Positions 16,541-25,877 of a stretch of DNA of 64,000 nt are shown here, piece after piece. This DNA comes from Flavobacterium bizetiae (lineage in GTDB: Bacteria > Bacteroidota > Bacteroidia > Flavobacteriales > Flavobacteriaceae), in NCBI RefSeq assembly GCF_902804475.1, contig NZ_CADCSU010000087.1, forward strand, positions 62,001-126,000, read 5' to 3'. The notes beneath the pieces are model-generated. The model did not search any database, had not been told where the DNA came from, and saw nothing but the letters and a program-made list of their open reading frames with translations. The position numbers and the translations under genes were made by a program. The number at the start of each line of letters is the position of its first letter. Position 1 is the stretch's first letter.

Positions 16541-18640
16541 ATGGCAGTTTTAGCAAAAATTAGACAGCGTTCCGCTTTATTGATAGGAGTTATTGCACTT
16601 GCATTATTTGCATTTATAATACAAGATCTATTCACTAGAGGAAGTTTCGGTCAAAGTTCAAAAGATGTAGGAAGCATCGATGGAAAAGATATTTCATTTG
16701 AAGACTTTAGAGTTAAAGTTAGTAATGTTGAAAAAAGTGGGCAAGGAATTACTTCCACTGAAGCTGCAAACAGAGTTTGGGATCAAGAAGTTTCAATCGC
16801 ATTATTGTCTTCTCAGTTTGATAAGTTAGGATTAAGAGTAGGTGAAAAACACTTACTTGAAGTTTTAAAATCAGATCCAAACATTGGTAAAAACCCAATG
16901 TTCCTAAATGCTGCTGGTGCTTTTGATGTAGCGAAATTTAAAGAATACTTTAAAGCTAATCCTGAAGCAGCACAATATATTTCTGAAAAAGAAAAAGATG
17001 CTGAATTAAACGCAAAATTCCAAATCTACAGCACATTAGTAAAAGCAGGTCTTTATACTACTGTAAGCGAAGGAAAATTGAAATATGAAATGGAAGCTAA
17101 CAAAGTAAACTTTGCTTATGCTGCTGCATTATATTCTTCAATTAAAGATAGCGAAGTAAAAATTTCTGATTCAGATATCGTAGATTATATGAAGAAAAAC
17201 GAGAAAAAATTCAAAGCGGATGCAACTCGTGAAATTCAATACGTTTTAGTAGAAGACAAAGCTTCAAAAGAAGACGAAGCTGAAATCAAATCTAAAATTA
17301 CTGCTTTATTAAACGGAAGAGTAGAATATAACGCAAAAACAGGTAAAAACGATACTTTACCAGGTTTTAGAAACGCAACTAATATTGCTGAATTTGTGAA
17401 CTCAAATTCTGATGTTCCTTACGATTCTACTTATGTTCCTAAAAATGCTTTACCAGCTTTAGATGCTGATAAATTATTCAGCTTACCTGCAGGAGCAATC
17501 TACGGACCATACATTTACGGAAGATATTATGCTATCTCTAAATCTTTAGGATTTAAAGCTGGTGTTAACGCAAAAGCAAGTCATATCTTAATTGGTTACG
17601 AAGGATCTCAAACTCCAAACCAAAAAGAGAAAAGAACAAAAGAAGAAGCTAAAGCTAAAGCAGAAGAAATTCTTGCTCAGGTTCAGGCAAATCCAGATAG
17701 TTTCATGATGTTGGCTTTTACAAGTTCTGATGATTCATCTGCACAACAAGGTGGTGATTTAGGATATTTTGGTCCAAACCAAATGGTAAAACCATTCAAT
17801 GATTTTGTATTCAGTAACGGAATTGGAAAAGTTGGTTTAGTTGAAACTCCTTTCGGTTTCCACATTATCAAAATTACTGATAAACAAGACGGAATTCGTT
17901 TAGCAACAATTGCTCAAAAAATTGAGCCATCTGAGGCTACTTCTGATAAAGTATTTACATTAGCAACTAAGTTCGAAATGGACGCTGCTAAGAAAGATTT
18001 TAATGCGACAGCAAAAGAGTTAGGTTTAAAAGTAGCTCCTCCTGTAACAGCAAAAGCTATGGATGAAGCGTTTGGTCCTTTAGGAAACCAACGTAACATC
18101 ATCAGATGGGCTTATGACAAAGAAACTAGTGTTGGAGACGTAAAACGTTTTGAAATCGCTAATATTGGACACGTAATTGCTCAATACAAAAGCGAAAACA
18201 AATCAGGTTTAGTATCTGTAACAGTAGCAAGACCATACGTTGAGCCAATCTTGAAAAACAAGAAAAAAGCTGAACTTTTAAAAGCTAAAATGACAGGTTC
18301 TACTATCGAAGCTGTAGCTAAAAGTGCTGGTGTAGCAGTTCAACAAGCAACTAATGTTACTATGGATAATCCGGTTTTACCTGGTGGAGTTGGACAAGAG
18401 CCTAAAGTTGTTGGTAATGCATTTGCATTAACTGCAAATAAAATTTCTGCTCCAATTGAAGGAAATACAGGAGTATATGTTGTAAAAAATATTAGTACTA
18501 TCAAAGCTCCAGCTCCGGCTAACCACGCTGAGTACGTTGCTAAAGTAAAAGCTCAAAGTGCATCTGATGCAAGCAGAATCTTACCTGCATTAAAAGCTAA
18601 CGCTAAAATTGAAGATAACAGATTACAGTTTAATTACTAG
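16541..18640 (+). CDS. PpiD/SurA-like periplasmic peptidyl-prolyl isomerase
   Basis: The 699-residue protein starts at 16541 with MAVLAKIRQRSALLIGVIAL, a short cytoplasmic tail and one membrane anchor (about 11-32) typical of PpiD. A SurA_N-type chaperone domain follows. One parvulin rotamase domain spans about 343-460 (AKASHILIGYEG ... GGDLGYFGPNQM ... VETPFGFHIIKIT), then a long Lys/Ala-rich C-terminal domain. PpiD proteins sit at the inner membrane and assist folding of secreted and outer-membrane proteins. A TTG/TATTTTCG promoter precedes it and a strong terminator follows, so it is probably expressed alone. A TTA-rich upstream extension to 16499 was not used because the downstream start gives the standard N terminus. 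Confidence 0.9.
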   Translation: MAVLAKIRQRSALLIGVIALALFAFIIQDLFTRGSFGQSSKDVGSIDGKDISFEDFRVKVSNVEKSGQGITSTEAANRVWDQEVSIALLSSQFDKLGLRVGEKHLLEVLKSDPNIGKNPMFLNAAGAFDVAKFKEYFKANPEAAQYISEKEKDAELNAKFQIYSTLVKAGLYTTVSEGKLKYEMEANKVNFAYAAALYSSIKDSEVKISDSDIVDYMKKNEKKFKADATREIQYVLVEDKASKEDEAEIKSKITALLNGRVEYNAKTGKNDTLPGFRNATNIAEFVNSNSDVPYDSTYVPKNALPALDADKLFSLPAGAIYGPYIYGRYYAISKSLGFKAGVNAKASHILIGYEGSQTPNQKEKRTKEEAKAKAEEILAQVQANPDSFMMLAFTSSDDSSAQQGGDLGYFGPNQMVKPFNDFVFSNGIGKVGLVETPFGFHIIKITDKQDGIRLATIAQKIEPSEATSDKVFTLATKFEMDAAKKDFNATAKELGLKVAPPVTAKAMDEAFGPLGNQRNIIRWAYDKETSVGDVKRFEIANIGHVIAQYKSENKSGLVSVTVARPYVEPILKNKKKAELLKAKMTGSTIEAVAKSAGVAVQQATNVTMDNPVLPGGVGQEPKVVGNAFALTANKISAPIEGNTGVYVVKNISTIKAPAPANHAEYVAKVKAQSASDASRILPALKANAKIEDNRLQFNY

Positions 18641-18667
18641 TTTCTAGTAAATAAAAGGTTTACATAT

Positions 18668-18705
18668 AAAAACCCGAAACGTTCTCATGAATGTTTCGGG
18701 TTTTT
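18668..18705 (+). terminator. Intrinsic terminator after the peptidyl-prolyl isomerase gene
   Basis: AACCCGAAAC (18671-18680) and GTTTCGGGTT (18693-18702) pair fully, followed by a T run. Confidence 0.85.
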
Positions 18706-18916
18706 CTTTTGTTTTAATAACTCATGAAATTACTTTTTGTAATAATTATCATCGTATTTTCTTAAGTAATATAGGAATAGTAGAAATGTGATTAAAAAGT
18801 TTGTGATATTCAGAATATTACAGTTAATTTGTTCAGATTTTTACTTTACTTATAGAGAAGTTTTTAAATAATATTATAAAAGATAATGAGTACATATTTT
18901 AATAATCAAGCGTTTC

Positions 18917-19333
18917 ATGTGTATGTTTAATTTGTTGAGAAAAAGGCCCAGAGTGTATTCTAAAATCGAAAATCACATTTTTGGAATAATCACAGAGCTT
19001 TTAAAACTAAGCAGTACTGACATCAATAGCGATGAGTTGGGAGGCAAATATTATTTGAGTAATGAAGAGCAGCATTTTAAAGTTACCATCATGAGTAATG
19101 ATTATGTAATACGACTAACGAACACTCGTGATTCTGTTGCTGAAAAATATGATAAAGCTTTTGTTGAAGATGTTTTGAAAGCCGTGAAGGAAGAGAAACA
19201 TCGCAGGATGGAAGTTGTGTATGATTCTATTAATAACAGTATAGAAAAAATGGCAGAACGTTTGCACAATACATTGATAGAGTCAAACGAACTGGAAACT
19301 CAAAAAGTTCGACATCTGGAGAAAACATCGTGA
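18917..19333 (+). CDS. Hypothetical protein
   Basis: This 138-residue soluble protein has no signal peptide or membrane helix. The N terminus is basic (LLRKRPRVYSK) and the C-terminal third is strongly charged and helical (about 88-135). Two starts are possible six bases apart (18917 and 18923, the latter giving MFNLLRKR). I do not recognise the family. About 210 bases of A/T-rich sequence without clear signals precede it, and a shared terminator follows. Codon use looks like that of its neighbours, so it is probably real. Confidence 0.65.
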   Translation: MCMFNLLRKRPRVYSKIENHIFGIITELLKLSSTDINSDELGGKYYLSNEEQHFKVTIMSNDYVIRLTNTRDSVAEKYDKAFVEDVLKAVKEEKHRRMEVVYDSINNSIEKMAERLHNTLIESNELETQKVRHLEKTS

Positions 19334-19338
19334 AATAA

Positions 19339-19370
19339 AAAAAAAGTAAACTGTTGAATTTACTTTTTTT
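19339..19370. terminator. Bidirectional terminator between convergent genes
   Basis: AAAAAAAGTAAA (19339-19350) pairs with TTTACTTTTTTT (19359-19370) around an 8-base loop. It separates the hypothetical gene (+) from the GHMP kinase gene (-). Confidence 0.7.
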
Positions 19371-19397
19371 ATTTTGCATCGGTAATAGATTGTTGTT

Positions 19398-20318
19398 TTA
19401 TTGCTGTAATATCATTTCATCATAAGATAGAATTGTCTCGTATCCTTTTGAACTAAAATAGGTTGTAGGATCTTCTTTTGAAATTGCCATTACAAAATCA
19501 CCACCCCAGGCTCCAAGGCTTTTTACAACTCCACTAAAATCAGAAAAAGCAACTTCTTTAATAGTGCGTATTTCGAGAATATCGCTCATGTGAATTTCAT
19601 GTTTTTCTACTGCAGCGGCAAATTCTTTTATTGTTTTTGCATTTAAGATCGTATCGGTGATTTTATTGTTATCGATGATATTATGCGCTAAATGTTGATT
19701 CTTATTGTTGTAATACGCATTAATCGCGGCCTTGCTATTTTGTTTTTTATTAAGATATACAAAATAGATGTTTTGGGTAAAATCAGGATTAAAATCAACC
19801 GTTTCTACAATAGGTAAATTCTGTTCCAGGCGGTACACGATAGGAGTATCATTTTGTGCGCAAGCAATGTCGTAACCGCTTCCGCCAAAACTATTTTTTA
19901 AGAGCGTAAAAGCATCAATATTGGTCCATTGGGCAATATTGTTTAGTAATGTAGAAGAAGTGCCCAGTCCCCATTTTTTAGGAAATGTAAGTTGGGTACT
20001 AATTTTATATCCTTCAGAATTATTTGTAAAATCTGGGTTTAAAAGATAGGCTTCGTGTAAAATCTGAATTAAAGTCGTTTTTACAGTTTCAATTTTTGCA
20101 TCGACAGGATTTGTGATTTCAGAAAATGAAATAGTATCCTGATACCAGATGTTTTCATCAAAATCATAGCTTTCCCATTGAATTTCATGATTTGAACCGT
20201 TTTCTACAATTAAATTTTGTCCAAATTTTGTGGGTAATGCAAAAGCCCTGGCGCCATCTAAAACTAAATATTCGCCTGTAATCAGGAGTTTTCCGTTACT
20301 ATAAAAAGTTGTTTTCAT
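19398..20318 (-). CDS. GYDIA-family GHMP kinase (mevalonate pathway kinase candidate)
   Basis: The 306-residue GHMP-superfamily kinase has the ATP-binding motif KKWGLGTSSTLL near residues 113-124, the Bacteroidota signature GGSGYDIACAQ near 145-155 and the C-terminal glycine motif LGAWGGDF near 267-274. The N terminus GKLLITGEYLVLDGA is typical of mevalonate or phosphomevalonate kinases. It lies downstream of HMG-CoA reductase on the same strand, so a mevalonate phosphorylation step in isoprenoid synthesis is the best inference. Which step (mevalonate or phosphomevalonate) cannot be read from sequence alone. Confidence 0.87.
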   Translation of the reverse strand: MKTTFYSNGKLLITGEYLVLDGARAFALPTKFGQNLIVENGSNHEIQWESYDFDENIWYQDTISFSEITNPVDAKIETVKTTLIQILHEAYLLNPDFTNNSEGYKISTQLTFPKKWGLGTSSTLLNNIAQWTNIDAFTLLKNSFGGSGYDIACAQNDTPIVYRLEQNLPIVETVDFNPDFTQNIYFVYLNKKQNSKAAINAYYNNKNQHLAHNIIDNNKITDTILNAKTIKEFAAAVEKHEIHMSDILEIRTIKEVAFSDFSGVVKSLGAWGGDFVMAISKEDPTTYFSSKGYETILSYDEMILQQ

Positions 20319-20334
20319 TCTGTATTTTTAAAAT

Positions 20335-20416
20335 AAATTCCAATATTTTAAATTCCAAATTCCAATTAGCAATGGGATTTGGGATTTTATTCGAAAGCTG
20401 TAATATTTGGAATTTT
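20335..20416. repeat. TTCCAA/TTGGAA intergenic repeat, copy 1
   Basis: AAATTCCAATATT (20335-20347) and AATATTTGGAATTT (20402-20415) are near-perfect inverted arms, with two further TTCCAA and GGGATTTGGGA units between. Related copies lie at 43158-43197 and 59623-59654. Confidence 0.5.
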
Positions 20417-20419
20417 TGT

Positions 20420-21733
20420 TTATTTTCTTATGGTTTCGATAAATTCTACAACGGCGCTATGAGATACGGCGTTTTTCTTAAAATGAGATTTAATTAAACG
20501 ACGCTCGTCTTCGGTAGCTTCAAATTGATTGATGATGTTGTTTAGGTGCATTTTCATATGACCTTCCTGAATTCCGGTAGTCGTCAATGAACGCAATGCG
20601 GCAAAGTTTTGCGCCAAACCTGCAACGGCAACAATTTGCATTAATTCTTTTGCAGAAGGTTTTTCGAGTATGTCAAAACATAGTTTCACCAAAGGATGTA
20701 AAGAGGTTAATCCTCCTACGGTTCCTAATGCTAAAGGAAGTTCGAGCCAGAAAGTAAAAATTCCGTTCTCGATTTTAGCGTGGGATAAACTGGCGTATTG
20801 ACCATTTTTTGAAGCGTATGCGTGAACTCCGGCTTCTACGGCTCTAAAATCATTTCCGGTTGCGAGAATTACCGCGTCAACTCCGTTCATGATTCCTTTA
20901 TTATGGGTTACGGCTCTAAAGGGTTCGACTTCGGCAATTTGTACAGCTTGTAAAAAGCGCTCCGCAAATTCTTGCGGATTGGTGATGTGCTTTTCTGCTA
21001 AATCTTCGATAGGGCAGGAAACTTCGGCTCTAACAATGCAATTAGGAACATAATTAGATAAAATGCTCATCACAACTTTTAGGGTTTCATCTTCTGAAAA
21101 AAGATCAGAATCCTGAAATTCATCTTTTAAAGTCGTGGCAAATTGTTCCAGACAAGAGTTAATAAAATTGGCTCCCATGCTGTCTTTTGTCTCAAAAGTG
21201 GCGTGAAGCTGATAATAATTTTCTAATAAACTTCTTTTGTCTTTTAGTTTTATATCTAAAATTCCGCCGCCACGTTGTTGCATGTTTTTTGTAATGCTTT
21301 GTGTGTCAGAGAAAAATTTTGGTTTTATTTGATCAAAGAATGAATGTAGTTTTGCTGCGTCTCCGTTGAAAGTAAAATGTACCTGACCAATTTTTTCGGT
21401 ATCAATTACAGTGGCTTTAAAACCACCTCGTGTTGACCAGTATTTTGCTGATTTTGATGCCGCTGCCACCACAGAACTCTCCTCAATTGCCATTGGAATC
21501 GTTTTGTATTGTCCGTTTATTAAAAAATTAGGAGCAACTCCAAGTGGAATATAAAGGTTTGTAATGGTGTTTTCGATAAATTCGTCATGCAATTGCTGCA
21601 GCTTCTCATCTGAATTTGTGTAATTTCTTATAATATTTAGAGCTTCTTCAGGGCTTAAAAAATAGGTATTGGCAATCCAGTTTATTTTTTCTTTTTTGGA
21701 TAATTTAGAAAATCCGGCAACAGCGTTGTTCAT
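20420..21733 (-). CDS. Hydroxymethylglutaryl-CoA reductase, class II type
   Basis: The 437-residue enzyme interconverts HMG-CoA and mevalonate. Class II features are the ENTITNLYIPLGVAPNF block with its catalytic Glu, the EESSVVAAAS motif near residues 85-94, DSMGANFINSCLEQ near 185-198, and LALGTVGGLTSLHP near 340-353. The C terminus carries HSAVVEFIETIRK, with the catalytic His region KKNAVSHSAV. Class II enzymes are called degradative, but in Bacteroidota they feed isoprenoid synthesis through mevalonate. It heads a two-gene unit with the GHMP kinase 101 bases downstream, and a consensus promoter lies just upstream. Confidence 0.93.
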   Translation of the reverse strand: MNNAVAGFSKLSKKEKINWIANTYFLSPEEALNIIRNYTNSDEKLQQLHDEFIENTITNLYIPLGVAPNFLINGQYKTIPMAIEESSVVAAASKSAKYWSTRGGFKATVIDTEKIGQVHFTFNGDAAKLHSFFDQIKPKFFSDTQSITKNMQQRGGGILDIKLKDKRSLLENYYQLHATFETKDSMGANFINSCLEQFATTLKDEFQDSDLFSEDETLKVVMSILSNYVPNCIVRAEVSCPIEDLAEKHITNPQEFAERFLQAVQIAEVEPFRAVTHNKGIMNGVDAVILATGNDFRAVEAGVHAYASKNGQYASLSHAKIENGIFTFWLELPLALGTVGGLTSLHPLVKLCFDILEKPSAKELMQIVAVAGLAQNFAALRSLTTTGIQEGHMKMHLNNIINQFEATEDERRLIKSHFKKNAVSHSAVVEFIETIRK

Positions 21734-21762
21734 TCTCAGTATTTTAAATAATAATGTTGCGG

Positions 21763-21794
21763 CAAAGATACCATTTTAAGAGTTTTGTTTGCAA
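21763..21794 (-). promoter_or_regulatory. Consensus Bacteroidota promoter of the HMG-CoA reductase gene
   Basis: On the minus strand TTG (21794-21792) and TATCTTTG (21770-21763) are separated by 21 bases, a full match to TTG-N17-23-TANNTTTG, about 30 bases before the start codon. Confidence 0.75.
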
Positions 21795-21916
21795 TGTATT
21801 TGAAATTTGAAAAGTACGCAAACGTTATTTTTTTTAACATTTAACAGTTGAAATGTGTATTATGTTCATTTTTTTTACTAAAATTGGGCTCTTTTTTATA
21901 TTTAAAATAATTCTCA

Positions 21917-24088
21917 ATGAATACGAGTAAAATTACTGTAATACTTTTATTTTTAGTGGCTACTGTTTTTGGCCAACAAAAAATTACTGTCGAAGATATT
22001 TATAGCGGAGCATTTCGGGCAAAAGGAATGGATGAGTTGCAATCCCTAAAGAATACAGACCAATATACAGTTTTAAATGTAGATCAGGCGAGTAGAAGCA
22101 TGCAGATCGATTTGTATGACTTTGCGACGCTAAAAAAAGTATCGAACTTAATTGATACAAAAAATCATAAGGATCTTGCAGACGGAATTGACAGCTATAC
22201 TTTTGATGCTTCTGAAAAAAAGATCTTAATTGCTTGTAATTTAAATAAAATCTTTCGTCACTCTTTTAGGGCAGATTATTTTTTATACGATATAACTACA
22301 AAATCACTTACCAAACTTTTTGATTTTCAGGTTCAGGAACCAACTTTTTCGCCTGACGGAACTAAAATCGCTTACGCAAAAGAAAACAACCTTTATGTAT
22401 ATGATGTAGCATCTAAAAAATCTACTGCAGTTACGACTGACGGAAAGAAAAATGCGATCATTAATGGTATTACGGATTGGGTTTACGAAGAAGAATTTGC
22501 ATTTGTGCGGGCTTTTGACTGGAGTAAAGACAGTAAAAAACTAGCTTACATTCGTTTTGATGAAAGTCAGGTTCCGGAATTTTCGATGTCGATGTTTCAT
22601 AAAGATTTATACCCAACAATCGAAACGTTTAAATATCCTAAAGCGGGAGAAAAAAATTCGGTAGTTTCATTACATATATATGATGCGGCCGGAAATAGTA
22701 CTAAAAAAGTAGATCTTGCCAATTATAATGACTTTTATATTGCGAGATTACAATGGACAAATGATAACAACATATTATCGGCTCAGGTTTTAAACCGCCA
22801 CCAGGATAATCTTGATTTGTTATTTGTTGACGGAACTACAGCTACTGCAAAAGTGGTTCTAAACGAAAAAGATAAAGCATATGTTGATGTTACAGACAAT
22901 TTGACTTTCTTAAAAGATAATAGCTTCATTTGGACAAGCGAAAAAGACGGTTTTAATCATATCTATTTGTATGATAAAACAGGAAAACTTAAAAATCAGG
23001 TTACAAAAGGAAACTGGGAAGTAGTATCGTACTACGGTTTCGACGAAAAAAACAAAACTATTTTCTACCAATCTACAGAAAATGGTTCTATCAACAGAGA
23101 TATCTACAGAATTGGTTTAGACGGAAAAAGTAAAGTACGTTTAACTTCTAAAGTTGGAACAAGCGCGGCGACTTTTAGTCCTAACTTCCAATTTTTTATC
23201 AATACATTCTCAAGTGCTTCTCAGCCGACGACTTATACTTTAAATGAGTCTAAAACAGGTAAAGAAATCCAGGTGATCGAAAACAATCAGGCTCTTGCAG
23301 CTAAATTGAAAGCGTATAATTTGCCAACAAAAGAATTCTTTGTTTTAAAAACAGCAAAAGGAAATGAATTGAATGCGTGGATTTTGAAACCTAAAGATTT
23401 TGATCCTTCTAAAAAATATCCTGTTTTCATGTACCAATATTCTGGTCCGGGATCTCAACAGGTAAATAATGACTGGAATAATTCTGATGATTACTGGTTC
23501 GCATCTCTTACGCAACAAGGTTATATCGTAGCTTGTATTGACGGAAGAGGAACTGGTTTTAAAGGTGCTGATTTCAAAAAAGTAACTCAAAAAGAATTAG
23601 GAAAATACGAAGTACAAGATCAAATTGATGCTGCTAAAGTAATTGGGACTTATCCTTATGTTGATGCGGCAAGAATTGGAATCTTTGGATGGAGTTATGG
23701 TGGATTTATGGCTTCAAACTGTATTTTTCAGGGGAATGACGTATTTAAAATGGCAATTGCAGTTGCTCCGGTAACAAACTGGCGTTTTTATGATTCTGTT
23801 TACACAGAAAGATACATGCAGACTCCACAGGAAAATGCAAGCGGATACGATCAAAACTCTCCTATAAATCACGTTTCTAAATTAAAAGGTAAGTTTTTAT
23901 TGATTCACGGATCTGGTGATGACAACGTTCATGTACAGAACTCTATGCAAATGATGGAAGCGTTGATTCAGGCGAATAAACAATTTGATTCTCAGATATA
24001 TCCGGACAAAAATCACGGTATTTATGGTGGAGCGACTCGAATTCAGCTTTATAATAAAATGACTAACTTTATCAAAGAAAATTTATAA
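21917..24088 (+). CDS. Prolyl dipeptidyl peptidase, S9B family (DPP-IV-like)
   Basis: The 723-residue protein has a signal peptide (ending VFGQQ), an eight-bladed DPPIV_N propeller (about 60-450) and an alpha/beta-hydrolase domain. The double-Glu motif EEEF (in VYEEEFAFVRAF near 195) anchors the substrate N terminus. The catalytic Ser593 is in GWSYGG, Asp668/669 in GSGDDNVH and His700 in DKNHGI. It removes N-terminal X-Pro or X-Ala dipeptides from peptides in the periplasm or at the outer surface. Three POT-type di/tripeptide transporter genes follow in the same direction, the first after 36 bases, so its products are probably imported by them. Confidence 0.94.
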   Translation: MNTSKITVILLFLVATVFGQQKITVEDIYSGAFRAKGMDELQSLKNTDQYTVLNVDQASRSMQIDLYDFATLKKVSNLIDTKNHKDLADGIDSYTFDASEKKILIACNLNKIFRHSFRADYFLYDITTKSLTKLFDFQVQEPTFSPDGTKIAYAKENNLYVYDVASKKSTAVTTDGKKNAIINGITDWVYEEEFAFVRAFDWSKDSKKLAYIRFDESQVPEFSMSMFHKDLYPTIETFKYPKAGEKNSVVSLHIYDAAGNSTKKVDLANYNDFYIARLQWTNDNNILSAQVLNRHQDNLDLLFVDGTTATAKVVLNEKDKAYVDVTDNLTFLKDNSFIWTSEKDGFNHIYLYDKTGKLKNQVTKGNWEVVSYYGFDEKNKTIFYQSTENGSINRDIYRIGLDGKSKVRLTSKVGTSAATFSPNFQFFINTFSSASQPTTYTLNESKTGKEIQVIENNQALAAKLKAYNLPTKEFFVLKTAKGNELNAWILKPKDFDPSKKYPVFMYQYSGPGSQQVNNDWNNSDDYWFASLTQQGYIVACIDGRGTGFKGADFKKVTQKELGKYEVQDQIDAAKVIGTYPYVDAARIGIFGWSYGGFMASNCIFQGNDVFKMAIAVAPVTNWRFYDSVYTERYMQTPQENASGYDQNSPINHVSKLKGKFLLIHGSGDDNVHVQNSMQMMEALIQANKQFDSQIYPDKNHGIYGGATRIQLYNKMTNFIKENL

Positions 24089-24124
24089 TATAAAACTTTA
24101 AACCTTAATCAAATAATAAATAAT

Positions 24125-25801
24125 ATGGGAGAAACTCAAGTAAAAACTGCGCATCCAAAAGGACTTTGGGTATTGTTTGGAACGGAGATGTGGGAGCGAT
24201 TCAACTTTTATGGAATGCGAGCTTTATTAACTTTATTTCTTGTGAATTCATTATTGATGAAGGAAGAAGAAGCGTCTTTGATTTATGGAGGTTTCCTTGG
24301 ACTTTGTTATTTGACACCAATGTTGGGAGGTTTTGTTGCGGATCGTTTTTTAGGTAACAGAAACTGTATTTTATTAGGCGGATTATTAATGGCAATTGGA
24401 CAATTGTTATTGTTTACTAGTGGAAGTGTTTTTGAAGGTAACAGAGCTTTTGCTACTATCATCATGTATACTGCGTTAGGAGTTATTGTTTTTGGTAACG
24501 GATTCTTTAAGCCAAACATTTCTAGTATGGTGGGGAGTTTGTATCCTAAACAAGAAAAAACAAAATTAGATAGTGCTTTTACTATTTTCTATATGGGTAT
24601 CAACATCGGAGCTTTTTTAGGTCAGTCAATCTGTCCTTTATTGGGAGATGTGAAAGATGCTGGCGGAATTAGAGATATTCATGCTTTTAGATGGGGATTC
24701 TTAGCGGCTTCTATCGCAATGTTGTTAGGAACTTTACTTTTTTACTTTTTAAAAAATAAATATGTAGTTTCTCCGGATGGAAAACCATTAGGAGGATTGC
24801 CTTCTAAAAATGAAGCTTCAGATTTTGAAGAAGGAGAAGCTCAAAAAGCCAACTTTTCTAATAAAGCGCTTACAATTGCAGGAATTGCATTTATCGCTTT
24901 AGGATTCTTTTTTCATTATGTAGTAGGGCAAAACTTAATTTATACACTGATTTATTCAAGCGGTTTATCATTAGCCGGATTAATTATTTCGGATACTTCT
25001 TTAACTAAAGTTGAAAGAGATAGAATTATTGTAATTTATATCGTTTCATTCTTTATTATTTTCTTCTGGGCGGCTTTTGAACAAGCTGGTTCATCATTAA
25101 CTTTTATTGCAGATAACCAAACAGACAGAAACTTCTTTGGCTGGCAAATGCCTCCATCTATGGTTCAAATCTTTAACGGATTATTTGTGGTTATCTTGGC
25201 AGTCCCTTTCAGTATTCTTTGGGATACTTTAAGAGCTAAAGACAAAGAACCAATTTCTCCGGTAAAATTAGCGGTAGGTTTAGTGGTAATCTCTATTAGT
25301 TTCTTTATGATCGCTACTCAGGTTTCTTATATCGGAACTTCAGGATTATTATTAGTTAAATGGCTTATCTTATTGTATTTCTTAAATACATGTGCTGAAT
25401 TATGTTTATCTCCAATTGGTTTATCATTGGTTGGTAAATTATCTCCAAAACGTTTTTCTTCTTTATTATATGGAGTTTTCTTCTTGTCAAATGCTTCTGG
25501 TTATGCTTTAGGAGGAACTTTAGGTTCTATCTTGCCTGCAACCGGAGATAAATTTGCAAAAGCAAAAGAATTAGGAATTGATCTTCAGGCAGTTTTAGAC
25601 AATAAAGTTGTGCCAACAGCAGAGCAGGTAGCTTTGTTAGATCAACATCAAATTAGTGCTCATAACCACTTTTTTGCAGGATTCGAAATCCATAACTTAT
25701 ATGAATTTTTTATGGTATTTGTTGTTTTAACCGGTATCGCGGCAATTATTTTATTTGCTTTGACTCCATTCTTGAAAAAGATGATGCACGGTGTTCGATA
25801 A
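24125..25801 (+). CDS. POT-family proton-coupled oligopeptide transporter, copy 1
   Basis: The 558-residue protein has about 14 helices. The POT proton-coupling motif ExxERFxYY appears as EMWERFNFY near residues 20-28. The PTR2 signature lies at FYMGINIGAFLGQS near 157-170 with GNGFFKPNISSM before it, and CAELCLSPIGLSLVGKLSP is in the C-terminal half. It imports di- and tripeptides with protons. It is closely spaced after the DPP-IV gene, which supports a peptide-use operon. A hairpin terminator directly follows, before copy 2. Confidence 0.93.
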   Translation: MGETQVKTAHPKGLWVLFGTEMWERFNFYGMRALLTLFLVNSLLMKEEEASLIYGGFLGLCYLTPMLGGFVADRFLGNRNCILLGGLLMAIGQLLLFTSGSVFEGNRAFATIIMYTALGVIVFGNGFFKPNISSMVGSLYPKQEKTKLDSAFTIFYMGINIGAFLGQSICPLLGDVKDAGGIRDIHAFRWGFLAASIAMLLGTLLFYFLKNKYVVSPDGKPLGGLPSKNEASDFEEGEAQKANFSNKALTIAGIAFIALGFFFHYVVGQNLIYTLIYSSGLSLAGLIISDTSLTKVERDRIIVIYIVSFFIIFFWAAFEQAGSSLTFIADNQTDRNFFGWQMPPSMVQIFNGLFVVILAVPFSILWDTLRAKDKEPISPVKLAVGLVVISISFFMIATQVSYIGTSGLLLVKWLILLYFLNTCAELCLSPIGLSLVGKLSPKRFSSLLYGVFFLSNASGYALGGTLGSILPATGDKFAKAKELGIDLQAVLDNKVVPTAEQVALLDQHQISAHNHFFAGFEIHNLYEFFMVFVVLTGIAAIILFALTPFLKKMMHGVR

Positions 25802-25821
25802 ATAGTAATAATAATATATAA

Positions 25822-25857
25822 AAAATTACCTACAGGTTCAGACTTGTAGGTAATTTT
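25822..25857 (+). terminator. Terminator or attenuator between transporter copies 1 and 2
   Basis: AAAATTACCTACAGG (25822-25836) pairs with CTTGTAGGTAATTTT (25843-25857) with one G-U. Only 20 bases remain before the next ATG, leaving little room for a promoter. Confidence 0.65.
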
Positions 25858-25877
25858 AATTTTAAAGAGATACAGCT